Shown in pieces: positions 6,946 to 13,177 of a stretch of DNA of 13,177 nt. Every line of letters starts with the position of its first letter. The first letter of the stretch is position 1. A program made the position numbers and the translations under genes. Below the pieces are notes generated by a model. It saw only the letters and a list, made by a program, of their open reading frames with translations, made no database searches and was not told the origin of the DNA. Origin of the DNA: Mageeibacillus sp. UBA1046 (GTDB lineage Bacteria > Bacillota > Clostridia > Saccharofermentanales > DTU023); assembly GCA_002316595.1 (NCBI GenBank), contig DCDV01000018.1, forward strand, positions 6,217-19,393, read 5' to 3'.

Positions 6946-6981
6946 AAAAAAAAGGCAGAGCTGCGGTGCGGCAGCTCTGCC
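6946..6981 (-). terminator. Intrinsic terminator of the serpin gene
   Basis: A perfect 11-bp GC-rich stem (6954-6964 with 6971-6981) and a 6-nt loop. On the - strand it is followed by eight T residues (complement of A-run 6946-6953). It lies about 38 bp after the serpin stop codon. This is the strongest terminator in the window. Confidence 0.93.
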
Positions 6982-7018
6982 GGTGGGATTTGAGCAATAA
7001 CCGGGTTGGGCTTAAGAC

Positions 7019-8323
7019 TTAAGGCAGATTGCTGACTACGCCGCTGAAGAGAGGCACATTGTCATAGACAATCTCCCAGGCGAAGGGACGATCAAAGCTA
7101 AGTATGATCATATCTCCGGGTCCGGCAGAAGTGACACCAACGACTAATGCGGTAGCAGCTGCGGCTTCGGTGCCTTTCTCATCTACTATGATCCTGGCCT
7201 TCTGAAAACTGTCGCTGACGAAAAGGTCAACGGCCGGTTCACCATTGACAGTCATCAGATCTTTCAGACTGTCGGGTTCCAGAATGCTTGGAGTGAGCTT
7301 TTTCAACATCTCCATCAGTCCGATTTGGCTGGCCATATCAAACTTGGGCAAGGTCAATTGTACGTCTGCTTTCCCGGTGCTGTCTTCTCTCTGTGAGAGC
7401 AGGATTTCCTTGGGGGTAACTCCGGACTCGGGCAGATAGAGGTTCATCATTGCCCCTCCCTTATATTGCAGCGATACCATCTGATACTGATCTGTCCTGG
7501 CATAGTCCATCATTGATCTTCTGTTCATCATCTTGACTTCTGAAGTGCCGTCTGCGCCATTGAAGGTTTGGTCAAAGGTATTATTGGGATCAAAGGTGTT
7601 CTCCCACTCGGCCAGCAGGTAGACTGTATTAATCAGGACCATGGCTGTGAATTCATCGAACTCATAGTCTTCGGGGAACAGAGGGTCAATCAGACCATTG
7701 GTCTTATACTTTGTCCACTCATTAAGCAAGGCGAGGGCATCCGGGCTGGTGAAGTCTACTTTCACGCCTGTTGCTTCATAGTAATCTGCCGCTGCCTGAA
7801 GAAATTCAGCGGAGAACTCATAATCCATTCTGCCCGCCAGCAAGGTATTGACTTCAACTTTAAAATCTTCATTTTGGGTGAGCTCTCTGATCAGCACACC
7901 GCTGGCCTTGTTCAAAAGCTCCCGGTCCAGACCGCTTGAGCCAAGAAGCAGCTGTCCCAGTTCTTCAGCGCCTTCGTCGTTAGCGCCGTTGTATATAGTT
8001 GCGAAAGCAAGATAGAAAGAAAGGGGCGAGAAGACAAAGTTATCTTCATTTATCTCCGCGATTATCTTGTTGCCGCTCTGTCGGACAGCGTCGCCCAATT
8101 TTTCACAGGCTGCCTGTACAGCGGGGTCAGCTTTAGCGCCGGAGGCGTCAAGGTTCGGTACTGCTTCCGCAAACTCGATTACCTCGGAGTTGTCATCGGG
8201 AGCTGTGGTCTCGCTGCCATCGGGATCTTTGCCATTAGATTGAGATCCGCATCCAGCTGCCAGCATGGAGATTACCAGCAGCAGGGAAATTACGATCGTA
8301 CTATGTTTTCTGAATTGTTTCAT
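7019..8323 (-). CDS. Lipoprotein serpin (serine protease inhibitor family I4)
   Basis: 434 residues. The N-terminus has a basic start, a hydrophobic core and the lipobox LAAGC with C25 as the lipidation site, so the protein should be exported and anchored to the outer face of the membrane. A low-complexity linker rich in D/S/T/G runs to about residue 55. The serpin fold follows: NFVFSPLSFYLAFATIYNGA (helix B region), VLINTVYLLAEWENTFDP, and near the end FDRPFAWEIV and PLFSGVVSNLP. The reactive loop hinge VDEKGTEAAAATA (380-392) matches the inhibitory consensus, with G384 at P15, T385 at P14, A387-A390 at P12-P9 and T391 at P8. Counting from E382 as P17 gives T398-S399 as P1-P1', in VVGVTSAG. 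A small or hydrophobic P1 suggests elastase- or subtilisin-like targets (inference). The start ATG 8323 has AAGAGGA 7 nt upstream. It is a single-gene unit. Confidence 0.92.
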   Translation of the reverse strand: MKQFRKHSTIVISLLLVISMLAAGCGSQSNGKDPDGSETTAPDDNSEVIEFAEAVPNLDASGAKADPAVQAACEKLGDAVRQSGNKIIAEINEDNFVFSPLSFYLAFATIYNGANDEGAEELGQLLLGSSGLDRELLNKASGVLIRELTQNEDFKVEVNTLLAGRMDYEFSAEFLQAAADYYEATGVKVDFTSPDALALLNEWTKYKTNGLIDPLFPEDYEFDEFTAMVLINTVYLLAEWENTFDPNNTFDQTFNGADGTSEVKMMNRRSMMDYARTDQYQMVSLQYKGGAMMNLYLPESGVTPKEILLSQREDSTGKADVQLTLPKFDMASQIGLMEMLKKLTPSILEPDSLKDLMTVNGEPAVDLFVSDSFQKARIIVDEKGTEAAAATALVVGVTSAGPGDMIILSFDRPFAWEIVYDNVPLFSGVVSNLP

Positions 8324-8862
8324 TTTTTTATCCTCTTAGTAAGTTTGTGTTGTACGTAAAGTTCTGCTTTATCTGTGTTTTCGTTATCCGCTGCGTCTTC
8401 GCCGGAGCTTGATAGCGTTTTTGCTGTTCTTATAACTTAGACGCTGAGGCGGCGGAATTGGTTCCAATGCGAAAAAATGCCCTGTCGCGGCAAAGATGAT
8501 TATTGATATGACGCATGTCCGTCATTGCCCGGCTAGCGAAAATCCGGTGCATTTTGCGTTCAGGGACGTATGTATGCAGTAAATATTATTTTAGCAAAAC
8601 TCTTGTTAACCGCGAATCTCATTATGTCTTCCGGGATTCTGACACCTGCAGCCTCTGTTTGATTGCTAATATGTCTTAAAAAATAGAGTTGAGGTATTAA
8701 TATTAGCGTTTAATGCATAAAGATACTTCTGTGCTCTTGAGTAATCATACTTGAATTGATAGAATAGCCGTATTATTTTTTGCTGTTAGAGGGGCAAGAA
8801 ATATCATAATATGCTGGTTGAGGATCTAATCTCAGGCAGACATAAATATACAAGGAGGCCGT
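8324..8862. other. 539-bp divergent intergenic region between serpin and serine operon
   Basis: No convincing gene; a 24-codon ATG frame at 8508 has no ribosome binding site. The left part should hold the serpin promoter, but I see no good -35/-10 pair. In the middle, ATGACG (8508-8513) and CGTCAT (8520-8525) form a perfect 6-bp inverted repeat that looks like an operator. It lies between two related AT-rich strings, GCGAAAAAATGC (8470-8481) and GCATTTTGCG (8549-8558), which are imperfect reverse complements. On the right are a likely promoter (8737-8765) and a leader of about 90 nt for the serine operon. No T-box or known riboswitch core was recognised. Confidence 0.5.
8737..8765 (+). promoter_or_regulatory. 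Putative sigma-A promoter of the serine operon
   Basis: TTGAGT (8737-8742, 4/6) and TAGAAT (8760-8765, 5/6) are separated by exactly 17 bp, about 98 bp before the first start codon. Confidence 0.5.
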
Positions 8863-9939
8863 ATGCACAAGAAACTATTTATTCCCGGACCAGTTGAAGT
8901 TGCTCCGGACGTACTAGCCAAGATGGCCATGCCGATGATTGGGCATCGCTCAAAAGACGCTACCAATCTTCAGCAAAGCATCTCCGAAAACCTGCAAAAG
9001 TTGATGTTCACAGAGAGTACAATTGTTCTCTCTACATCGTCAGGCACGGGCCTGATGGAAGCAGCTATCCGTGGCTGTACGAAGAAGAGAGCCGCTGTGT
9101 TCTCTGTCGGCTCCTTTGGTGATCGTTGGTACGAAATTGCGCAATATAACAACATTGAAGCAGACAAATTTACATCAGAACCCGGACAGCCCACAACGCC
9201 TGAAATGGTTGAGGCAGCTTTGCAGACCGGAAAGTATGATGTTGTGACCGTGCAGCATAATGAAACCTCATCTGGAATCATGAATCCGGTACAGGCGATA
9301 GGCGAAGTAATTAAAAAATATGATGACGTGTTGTTTTTGGTTGATGCTGTATCGTCATTGGGCGGAGCAAAAATTGAAGTAGACAATTGGGGTGTTGATA
9401 TCTGTATTACCTCTACTCAGAAGTGTCTTGGTCTGCCCCCGGGAATGTCTTTGTGCTCCGTCTCTGAACGTGCTTATGAAGCTGCTAAACTAAACGAATT
9501 CAGAGGCTTTTATCTGGATATAGTCAAGCTCTATGAGCAAGTGAAGAAAAATTACCAATATCCTTCCACTCCGTCTTTGTCGCATATGTTCGCGCTGGAT
9601 TACCAGCTTGACAAGATTGTCAATCAGGAAGGTATTGAGAATCGTTTTGACCGGCATGCTAAGCTGGCGGACATGCTCAGAGCATGGGCAGAGAAGCACT
9701 TCTCTCTCTTTGCTGCACCGGAATGCCGTTCTAATACGGTAACTTGCATTAATAACACTATCGGCTTTGATTTTGCCGATCTCAATAAACAGCTGGGTGA
9801 ACGCGGCTATACCATCAGTAATGGTTATGGCAAGTACAAGGACATCACTTTCCGGATTGCTAACATGGCGGAATGCACGGAAGCTGATCTCCGGGATCTC
9901 CTGGCTAATATTGAAGACATCCTCGGTCTGGAGGCCTAA
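8863..9939 (+). CDS. AGT-family class V aminotransferase, probable phosphoserine aminotransferase
   Basis: 358 residues. A PLP enzyme of the alanine-glyoxylate/serine-pyruvate aminotransferase group of class V. It opens with FIPGPVEVAPDVL and has GHRS (27-30), the cofactor-contacting block SSGTGLMEAAIR (59-70), HNETSSG (132-138), DAVSSLGG (161-168, D161 being the usual pyridine-nitrogen Asp) and STQKCLGLPPG (184-194), with K187 the Schiff-base lysine. By sequence alone it could be serine-glyoxylate, alanine-glyoxylate or phosphoserine aminotransferase. It ends 1 bp before serA, so the likely role is converting 3-phosphohydroxypyruvate plus glutamate to O-phosphoserine, the SerC step, by an enzyme outside the classical SerC subgroup. 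Clostridia and some other anaerobes and archaea are known to do this. ATG 8863 follows AAGGAGG. Confidence 0.87.
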   Translation: MHKKLFIPGPVEVAPDVLAKMAMPMIGHRSKDATNLQQSISENLQKLMFTESTIVLSTSSGTGLMEAAIRGCTKKRAAVFSVGSFGDRWYEIAQYNNIEADKFTSEPGQPTTPEMVEAALQTGKYDVVTVQHNETSSGIMNPVQAIGEVIKKYDDVLFLVDAVSSLGGAKIEVDNWGVDICITSTQKCLGLPPGMSLCSVSERAYEAAKLNEFRGFYLDIVKLYEQVKKNYQYPSTPSLSHMFALDYQLDKIVNQEGIENRFDRHAKLADMLRAWAEKHFSLFAAPECRSNTVTCINNTIGFDFADLNKQLGERGYTISNGYGKYKDITFRIANMAECTEADLRDLLANIEDILGLEA

Positions 9940-9940
9940 G

Positions 9941-10846
9941 ATGAAGATTATACTTGCCAATGACGGCATAGAAGATCAAGCAAAAAAAGCACTGCAGGAA
10001 GCAGGCTTCGAAGTAGATACCAATAAATATGAAGGTGAAGCCCTTCTGCAGAGACTGGCTGAAGTTGACGCTGTTGTCGTGCGCAGTGCGACCAAGCTGC
10101 GAAATCCCGAGATTGACGCCGGAGCAGCCGGGAATTTGAAACTAATTATCCGCGGCGGTGTCGGCGTGGATAATATCAATGTAGATTACGCCGAGTCCAA
10201 GGGCATCATGGTCAGGAACACACCGGCAGCTTCCAGTAATGCCGTGGCGGAACTGGTGCTGGCACACATGCTGGCTAATTGCCGCCACATTTATGACGCG
10301 ACTACAACAATGCGCCAAGGTAAATGGCTGAAGAAGGAATATCCGGGCTGTGAGCTGCAAGGCAAGACTTTGGGACTGATAGGATATGGCAGGATCGGTC
10401 AGCGTCTGGGAGATATTGCAATTGCTCTGGGCATGAAAGTCATCTTTCATGACTTGCAGCCGGATATCCCCGCAGCAGTAATTGCGAAGAGAAAGAGCAA
10501 AGAAGAGGTTTTGCGCGAAGCGGACTTCCTGGCGCTTCTCATTCCCTCCAACGTCAACGGCAAACCGGAAATCGGCGCAGAAGAGATAGCGATGATGAAG
10601 AAAGACGCTTACATATTTAACTGTGCCCGCGGCGGTATTGTCGATGAAGACGCCCTGGTTGACGCGATTGAAGCAGGCAAGCTGAGAGGAGCAGGCGGCG
10701 ACGTCTTTGCTACAGAGCCTCCCACGAATCAAAGGTTATTGTCCTGCCCCCATATCACCCTGACACCTCATATCGGCGGTGCGACTCCGGAAGCTCAGGC
10801 ACGTATCGGAGATGAGATCGTGGCGATCGTGAAGGAGAATTTATAA
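9941..10846 (+). CDS. serA: D-3-phosphoglycerate dehydrogenase, short form without ACT domain
   Basis: 301 residues. It oxidises 3-phosphoglycerate to 3-phosphohydroxypyruvate with NAD, the first step of the phosphorylated serine pathway. ATG 9941 is chosen because GGAGG (9930-9934, inside the end of the previous gene) lies 6 nt upstream and the N-terminus MKIILANDGIEDQAK fits; the open frame running further upstream overlaps the aminotransferase and is spurious. It has the D-2-hydroxyacid dehydrogenase fold: substrate loops VVRSATKL (46-53) and IRGGVGVDNIN (70-80), nucleotide loop GYGRIG (148-153) with D171 selecting NAD, and the catalytic set R230 (NCARGGIVDE), E259 (FATEPP) and H277 (TPHIGG). 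It ends soon after the catalytic domain, so the C-terminal ACT/regulatory domain of the E. coli-type enzyme is missing. Serine feedback by that route is therefore not expected. It overlaps the next start by one base. Confidence 0.93.
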   Translation: MKIILANDGIEDQAKKALQEAGFEVDTNKYEGEALLQRLAEVDAVVVRSATKLRNPEIDAGAAGNLKLIIRGGVGVDNINVDYAESKGIMVRNTPAASSNAVAELVLAHMLANCRHIYDATTTMRQGKWLKKEYPGCELQGKTLGLIGYGRIGQRLGDIAIALGMKVIFHDLQPDIPAAVIAKRKSKEEVLREADFLALLIPSNVNGKPEIGAEEIAMMKKDAYIFNCARGGIVDEDALVDAIEAGKLRGAGGDVFATEPPTNQRLLSCPHITLTPHIGGATPEAQARIGDEIVAIVKENL

Positions 10847-12096
10847 TGGCTGTTGTCAGGCCCTTTAAAGCACTGAGACCGGCAGAAGGCAAAGCAGAGA
10901 AAGTAGCTGTCTTACCCTACGATGTCATGAGCCGCAAAGAAGCTAAAGCTATGGCGGCAGACAGCCCGGACAGTTTTCTCTATGTGACCAGATCTGAGAT
11001 CGGCTTGCCGGACGATGTCGATTCCTATGATCCTCAGGTCTACGCCAAGGCCTTTGAAACTCTTGTGCAGATGGAAGAAGACGGTGTTCTGGTACAGGAT
11101 GAAAAGCCCATGTTTTATATCTATCGCCAGATTATGGACGGCAGAGTGCAGACAGGGCTGGTTGCGACCTTCTCTGTAGACGAATACCTGAATAATAAGA
11201 TCAAAAAACATGAGCTCACCAGAGAGGTTAAGGAAGTCGACCGGATCAATCACTTTGATGCCTGTGATGCAAACACTGAGCCTGTCTTCCTGGCTTACAG
11301 GCAGCAAAAGAAGATTGAGCAGCTGCTGAACGATTTCATCAAACACAATAAGCCTGCCGCAGCCTTTACCAGCGAAGACGCTATCAGCCACTTCTTCTGG
11401 GTAATCTCTGAGGATTATCTGATCCGGGAGATTGCCGAAACGTTCAAGCAGGTTGATGCTCTTTATATTGCAGACGGCCATCACAGAAGCGCATCAGCCG
11501 CTAAAGTGGCAGAGAAACGCCGTGAGCAGTACCCAGACGCCGGTCCCGAAGCTGAATTCAACTATTTCCTGGCTGTGCTCTTTCCGGATGAAGACCTTTA
11601 CATCATGGACTACAACCGGGTAGTAAAAGATCTTAATAATTTATCACCTGCAGAATTTTTGCAGGCGCTTAAGGATAAGTTCACAATGCAAAAGCAAAGC
11701 GGTGATCTGCCCTTCAGGCCTCAGGCCAAAGGACACTTCGGCATGTATCTCGATGGCAGCTGGTATGAACTGACAGCAAAGCCTGAACTCTATCAGGACA
11801 AGAACCCTATTGACAACCTCGATGTCTCGGTGCTGCAGCAGAACCTGCTGGCACCGGTCCTGGGGATAGAAGATCCCAGAACTGATGAGAGGATTGACTT
11901 TGTCGGCGGTATCCGCGGTCTGCAGGAGCTGGCGGATCGGGTTGATGCCGGGGAAGCTGTTGCTTTCGCCTTATATCCGACGACAATGGACGAGCTGCTG
12001 GACATCGCTGACGCTGAGATGATAATGCCGCCCAAGTCAACCTGGTTTGAGCCCAAGCTGCGTTCAGGACTATTTGTTCACAAACTTTCCGATTAG
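10846..12096 (+). CDS. DUF1015 family protein with DGHHR motif, third gene of the serine operon
   Basis: 416 residues, a usual DUF1015 length. Recognisable family features are the N-terminal VRPFKALRP (4-12), PYDVMS (24-29), the conserved KKHELTREVKEVDR block (120-133) and YIADGHHRSASAAK (207-220) with D210-G-H-H-R214. No signal peptide or membrane segment is seen, so it should be cytosolic. Its ATG overlaps the serA stop (TAATG), with AGGAG 8 nt upstream, so it is translationally coupled to serA. I recall the same aminotransferase/serA/DUF1015 order in Clostridium acetobutylicum, where the protein was annotated as ParB/SpoOJ-like. The DGHHR motif resembles that of the archaeal free-serine kinase SerK, a ParB/sulfiredoxin-fold enzyme. 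A role in serine/O-phosphoserine phosphoryl transfer is an inference from motif and context; the family has no activity that I can state as proven. Confidence 0.85.
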   Translation: MAVVRPFKALRPAEGKAEKVAVLPYDVMSRKEAKAMAADSPDSFLYVTRSEIGLPDDVDSYDPQVYAKAFETLVQMEEDGVLVQDEKPMFYIYRQIMDGRVQTGLVATFSVDEYLNNKIKKHELTREVKEVDRINHFDACDANTEPVFLAYRQQKKIEQLLNDFIKHNKPAAAFTSEDAISHFFWVISEDYLIREIAETFKQVDALYIADGHHRSASAAKVAEKRREQYPDAGPEAEFNYFLAVLFPDEDLYIMDYNRVVKDLNNLSPAEFLQALKDKFTMQKQSGDLPFRPQAKGHFGMYLDGSWYELTAKPELYQDKNPIDNLDVSVLQQNLLAPVLGIEDPRTDERIDFVGGIRGLQELADRVDAGEAVAFALYPTTMDELLDIADAEMIMPPKSTWFEPKLRSGLFVHKLSD

Positions 12097-12147
12097 GATA
12101 AAATAATTATCTATGTCCGGTTTTAAACTGAGACAAATTTAGAGAAA

Positions 12148-12172
12148 CCGACTCAATAGAGTCGGGTTTTTT
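12148..12172 (+). terminator. Bidirectional intrinsic terminator between the serine operon and tdk
   Basis: A perfect 7-bp stem (CCGACTC 12148-12154, GAGTCGG 12159-12165) with an AATA loop, followed on the + strand by G and six T. On the - strand the same stem is followed by TTTCTCT, so it can also stop tdk transcripts. It lies about 50 bp past the DUF1015 stop and about 70 bp past the tdk stop. Confidence 0.92.
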
Positions 12173-12239
12173 AATTCTCATTTCGCAGAGAAAATTGGAA
12201 CTGTTGGCATGGATCGGCGTCGGTGTTACCTCACCAAGG

Positions 12240-12902
12240 TTAGTGACAATCTAATCTATCGCAAAGCTCAGCGTCCTCACATTGGCATGGAGTATTAGAG
12301 TCGCTTTTATCTGACATGACAGAACTTACCATTTCTTCGTCATAGCACTTGCCGCAGAGCGACTCATAGGAGATTTCGTCTTCCCCGTCAATAGCGACTT
12401 GATCACCGCTGAAAACAAACTTACCGTTTCGCTTTCTGCCGTTGAAGATCGCTTTACTCCCGCAGCGGCAGATAGTCTTAAGTTCCTCAATCGAGTGAGC
12501 CAGCAGCAGAAGCTTAATACTGCCCGGAAAACCATTGCAGCTAAAGTCAGTCCTTAATCCATAGCAGATGACTGGAATGTCATAAAGCACTGCTACTCGG
12601 AGTAATTGATTTACTTGAGAACCGGTTAGAAACTGAGCCTCATCAACCAGCACGCAAGATATCTCCTTGATCTTGCTGAATTTATTGACAATGTCCCGCA
12701 TATCTTCATGTTCAGACACCAGAGCATCAACTTTCCGCTTCATACCCAGTCGGCTGACTATGACATCGTCTCCCTTAGTATCGGAGCTTGGTTTGAGTAT
12801 GATTACGTCCATGCCTCGTTCTTCGTAATTAAAAGCGACTTGCATCAAGGATGTCGTCTTACCTGAGTTCATAGCTCCATAGCGAAAATATAGTTTTGCC
12901 AT
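12240..12902 (-). CDS. tdk: Thymidine kinase, type II, with Cys-rich C-terminal tail
   Basis: 220 residues, about 20 more than common bacterial TdK. It phosphorylates thymidine with ATP in the salvage pathway. The P-loop is GAMNSGKT (9-16); the Walker B/catalytic segment is VLVDEAQFL (84-92) with E88 as likely base; YGLRTDFSCNGFPGS (114-128) is the conserved stretch after it. The structural zinc site is C145 and C147 (CRCG) with C183 and C186 (CGKC); the thymidine-contacting lasso lies between, ending in GEDEISYESLC. After the zinc site come about 30 extra residues ending in CQCEDAELCDRLDCH, with C206, C208, C214 and C219 plus a final His. ATG 12902 has GGTGGGGA 5 nt upstream. It converges with the serine operon and is divergent from the dihydrouridine synthase gene. 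Confidence 0.95.
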   Translation of the reverse strand: MAKLYFRYGAMNSGKTTSLMQVAFNYEERGMDVIILKPSSDTKGDDVIVSRLGMKRKVDALVSEHEDMRDIVNKFSKIKEISCVLVDEAQFLTGSQVNQLLRVAVLYDIPVICYGLRTDFSCNGFPGSIKLLLLAHSIEELKTICRCGSKAIFNGRKRNGKFVFSGDQVAIDGEDEISYESLCGKCYDEEMVSSVMSDKSDSNTPCQCEDAELCDRLDCH

Positions 12903-12918
12903 AAAATCCCCACCAGTT

Positions 12919-12959
12919 AATCTTCTGATATAAAATTTTTAGGAAGATTCTTTTTTTTT
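12919..12959 (+). other. AT-rich hairpin followed by nine T in the tdk/dus divergent region
   Basis: AATCTTC (12919-12925) and GAAGATT (12943-12949) form a perfect 7-bp stem with a 17-nt AT-rich loop, followed on the + strand by C and T9 (12951-12959). It reads as a weak intrinsic terminator toward the dihydrouridine synthase gene. On the - strand it would be part of the tdk leader. Its position upstream of both genes is odd for a normal terminator. Confidence 0.5.
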
Positions 12960-13011
12960 GATGTTTTAGTTTATCATGAAAACCAATGTTTGTAAGTATC
13001 CTGGCAGAATT

Positions 13012-13177
13012 ATGGTAAAAGAAATTTTAGAACATATGACGGAGAAAATTATCCGGCCGATATCTTATGCCGGGTGTGATATGGACAGTAATCTGGTTCT
13101 GGCGCCAATAGCCGGTACAACTGCCTGGCCTTTCCGCTTGCTTTGTCAGGAGCAGGGCGCCGGCTGGACAGTAACGG
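13012..13177 (+). CDS. dus: tRNA-dihydrouridine synthase (5' end only)
   Basis: Partial: the frame is open to the end of the window. It encodes the start of the FMN-dependent enzyme that reduces uridine to dihydrouridine in tRNA. The defining motif is NLVLAPIAGTTAWPFRLLCQEQGAG (13090 onward), the first strand and helix of the TIM barrel; DusB-like proteins usually read APMAGVTDxPFR here, so this copy has I for M, T for V and A for D. The start is uncertain. ATG 13012 is given, with 13036 (MTEKIIRPISYAG) and 12976 as alternatives; none has a good ribosome binding site. ATG 13081 is too close to the conserved barrel strand to be likely. The subfamily (DusB or another) cannot be fixed from 55 residues. 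Confidence 0.75.
   Translation, partial: MVKEILEHMTEKIIRPISYAGCDMDSNLVLAPIAGTTAWPFRLLCQEQGAGWTVT

Larger units (their letters stand above)
6684..7018. other. 335-bp intergenic region between serpin and adh genes
   Basis: AT-rich and without a gene. It contains the serpin terminator at the right side (6946-6981) and putative adh promoter elements in the middle (6784-6834). The rest, including 6835-6945 and the leader 6698-6780, shows short AT-rich runs but no structure I can support. Confidence 0.6.

Noticed and set aside
8508..8582. A 24-codon ATG frame in the serpin/serine-operon intergenic region.
   Set aside because: No ribosome binding site, no recognisable protein feature, and the start lies inside an inverted repeat.
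9767..9940. An upstream extension of the serA frame beginning inside the aminotransferase gene.
   Set aside because: The extension overlaps coding sequence of the previous gene, while ATG 9941 has a good GGAGG and gives the conserved N-terminus.
9490..10732. Long - strand open frames opposite the aminotransferase and serA genes.
   Set aside because: They are antisense to well supported genes and show no family motif.

Overview
This window looks like the chromosome of a low-to-mid-GC anaerobic member of the Bacillota, probably class Clostridia. The evidence is strong GGAGG-type ribosome binding sites, intrinsic terminators with U-tracts, a clostridial form of PurC, a serine operon that uses an AGT-type aminotransferase, and a DUF1015 gene next to serA. 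It is ordinary chromosomal housekeeping DNA with a few accessory genes. I see no insertion sequence, phage, CRISPR array, tRNA or rRNA.

Layout, left to right. The + strand carries the 3' end of a TrkH-type K+ transporter subunit, an RDD-family membrane protein with a TTG start and a large C-terminal domain, and dapB (lysine/diaminopimelate synthesis). A 167-bp gap holding a duplicated ~30-bp element separates dapB from a converging - strand cluster read purC -> proS -> a DUF2007 small protein. Next on the - strand are a zinc-type medium-chain alcohol dehydrogenase and a lipoprotein serpin, each a separate unit ending in its own strong terminator. After a 539-bp divergent intergenic region, the + strand carries a tight three-gene operon: an AGT-family aminotransferase (probable phosphoserine aminotransferase), serA (short form without ACT domain) and a DUF1015 protein with a DGHHR motif. 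It ends at a terminator that also serves the converging gene tdk (thymidine kinase with a Cys-rich tail). The window closes with the 5' end of a tRNA-dihydrouridine synthase gene on the + strand.

How the genes work together. The serC-like/serA pair gives two of the three steps of the phosphorylated serine pathway. No HAD-type phosphoserine phosphatase is encoded here. The third, translationally coupled gene is DUF1015, whose motif resembles that of free-serine kinases of the ParB/sulfiredoxin fold, so it is the best candidate in the window for an undescribed function in serine/O-phosphoserine metabolism. The serpin has a canonical inhibitory hinge and a lipobox, so it is predicted to be a surface-anchored protease inhibitor. 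The other genes are largely independent housekeeping functions.
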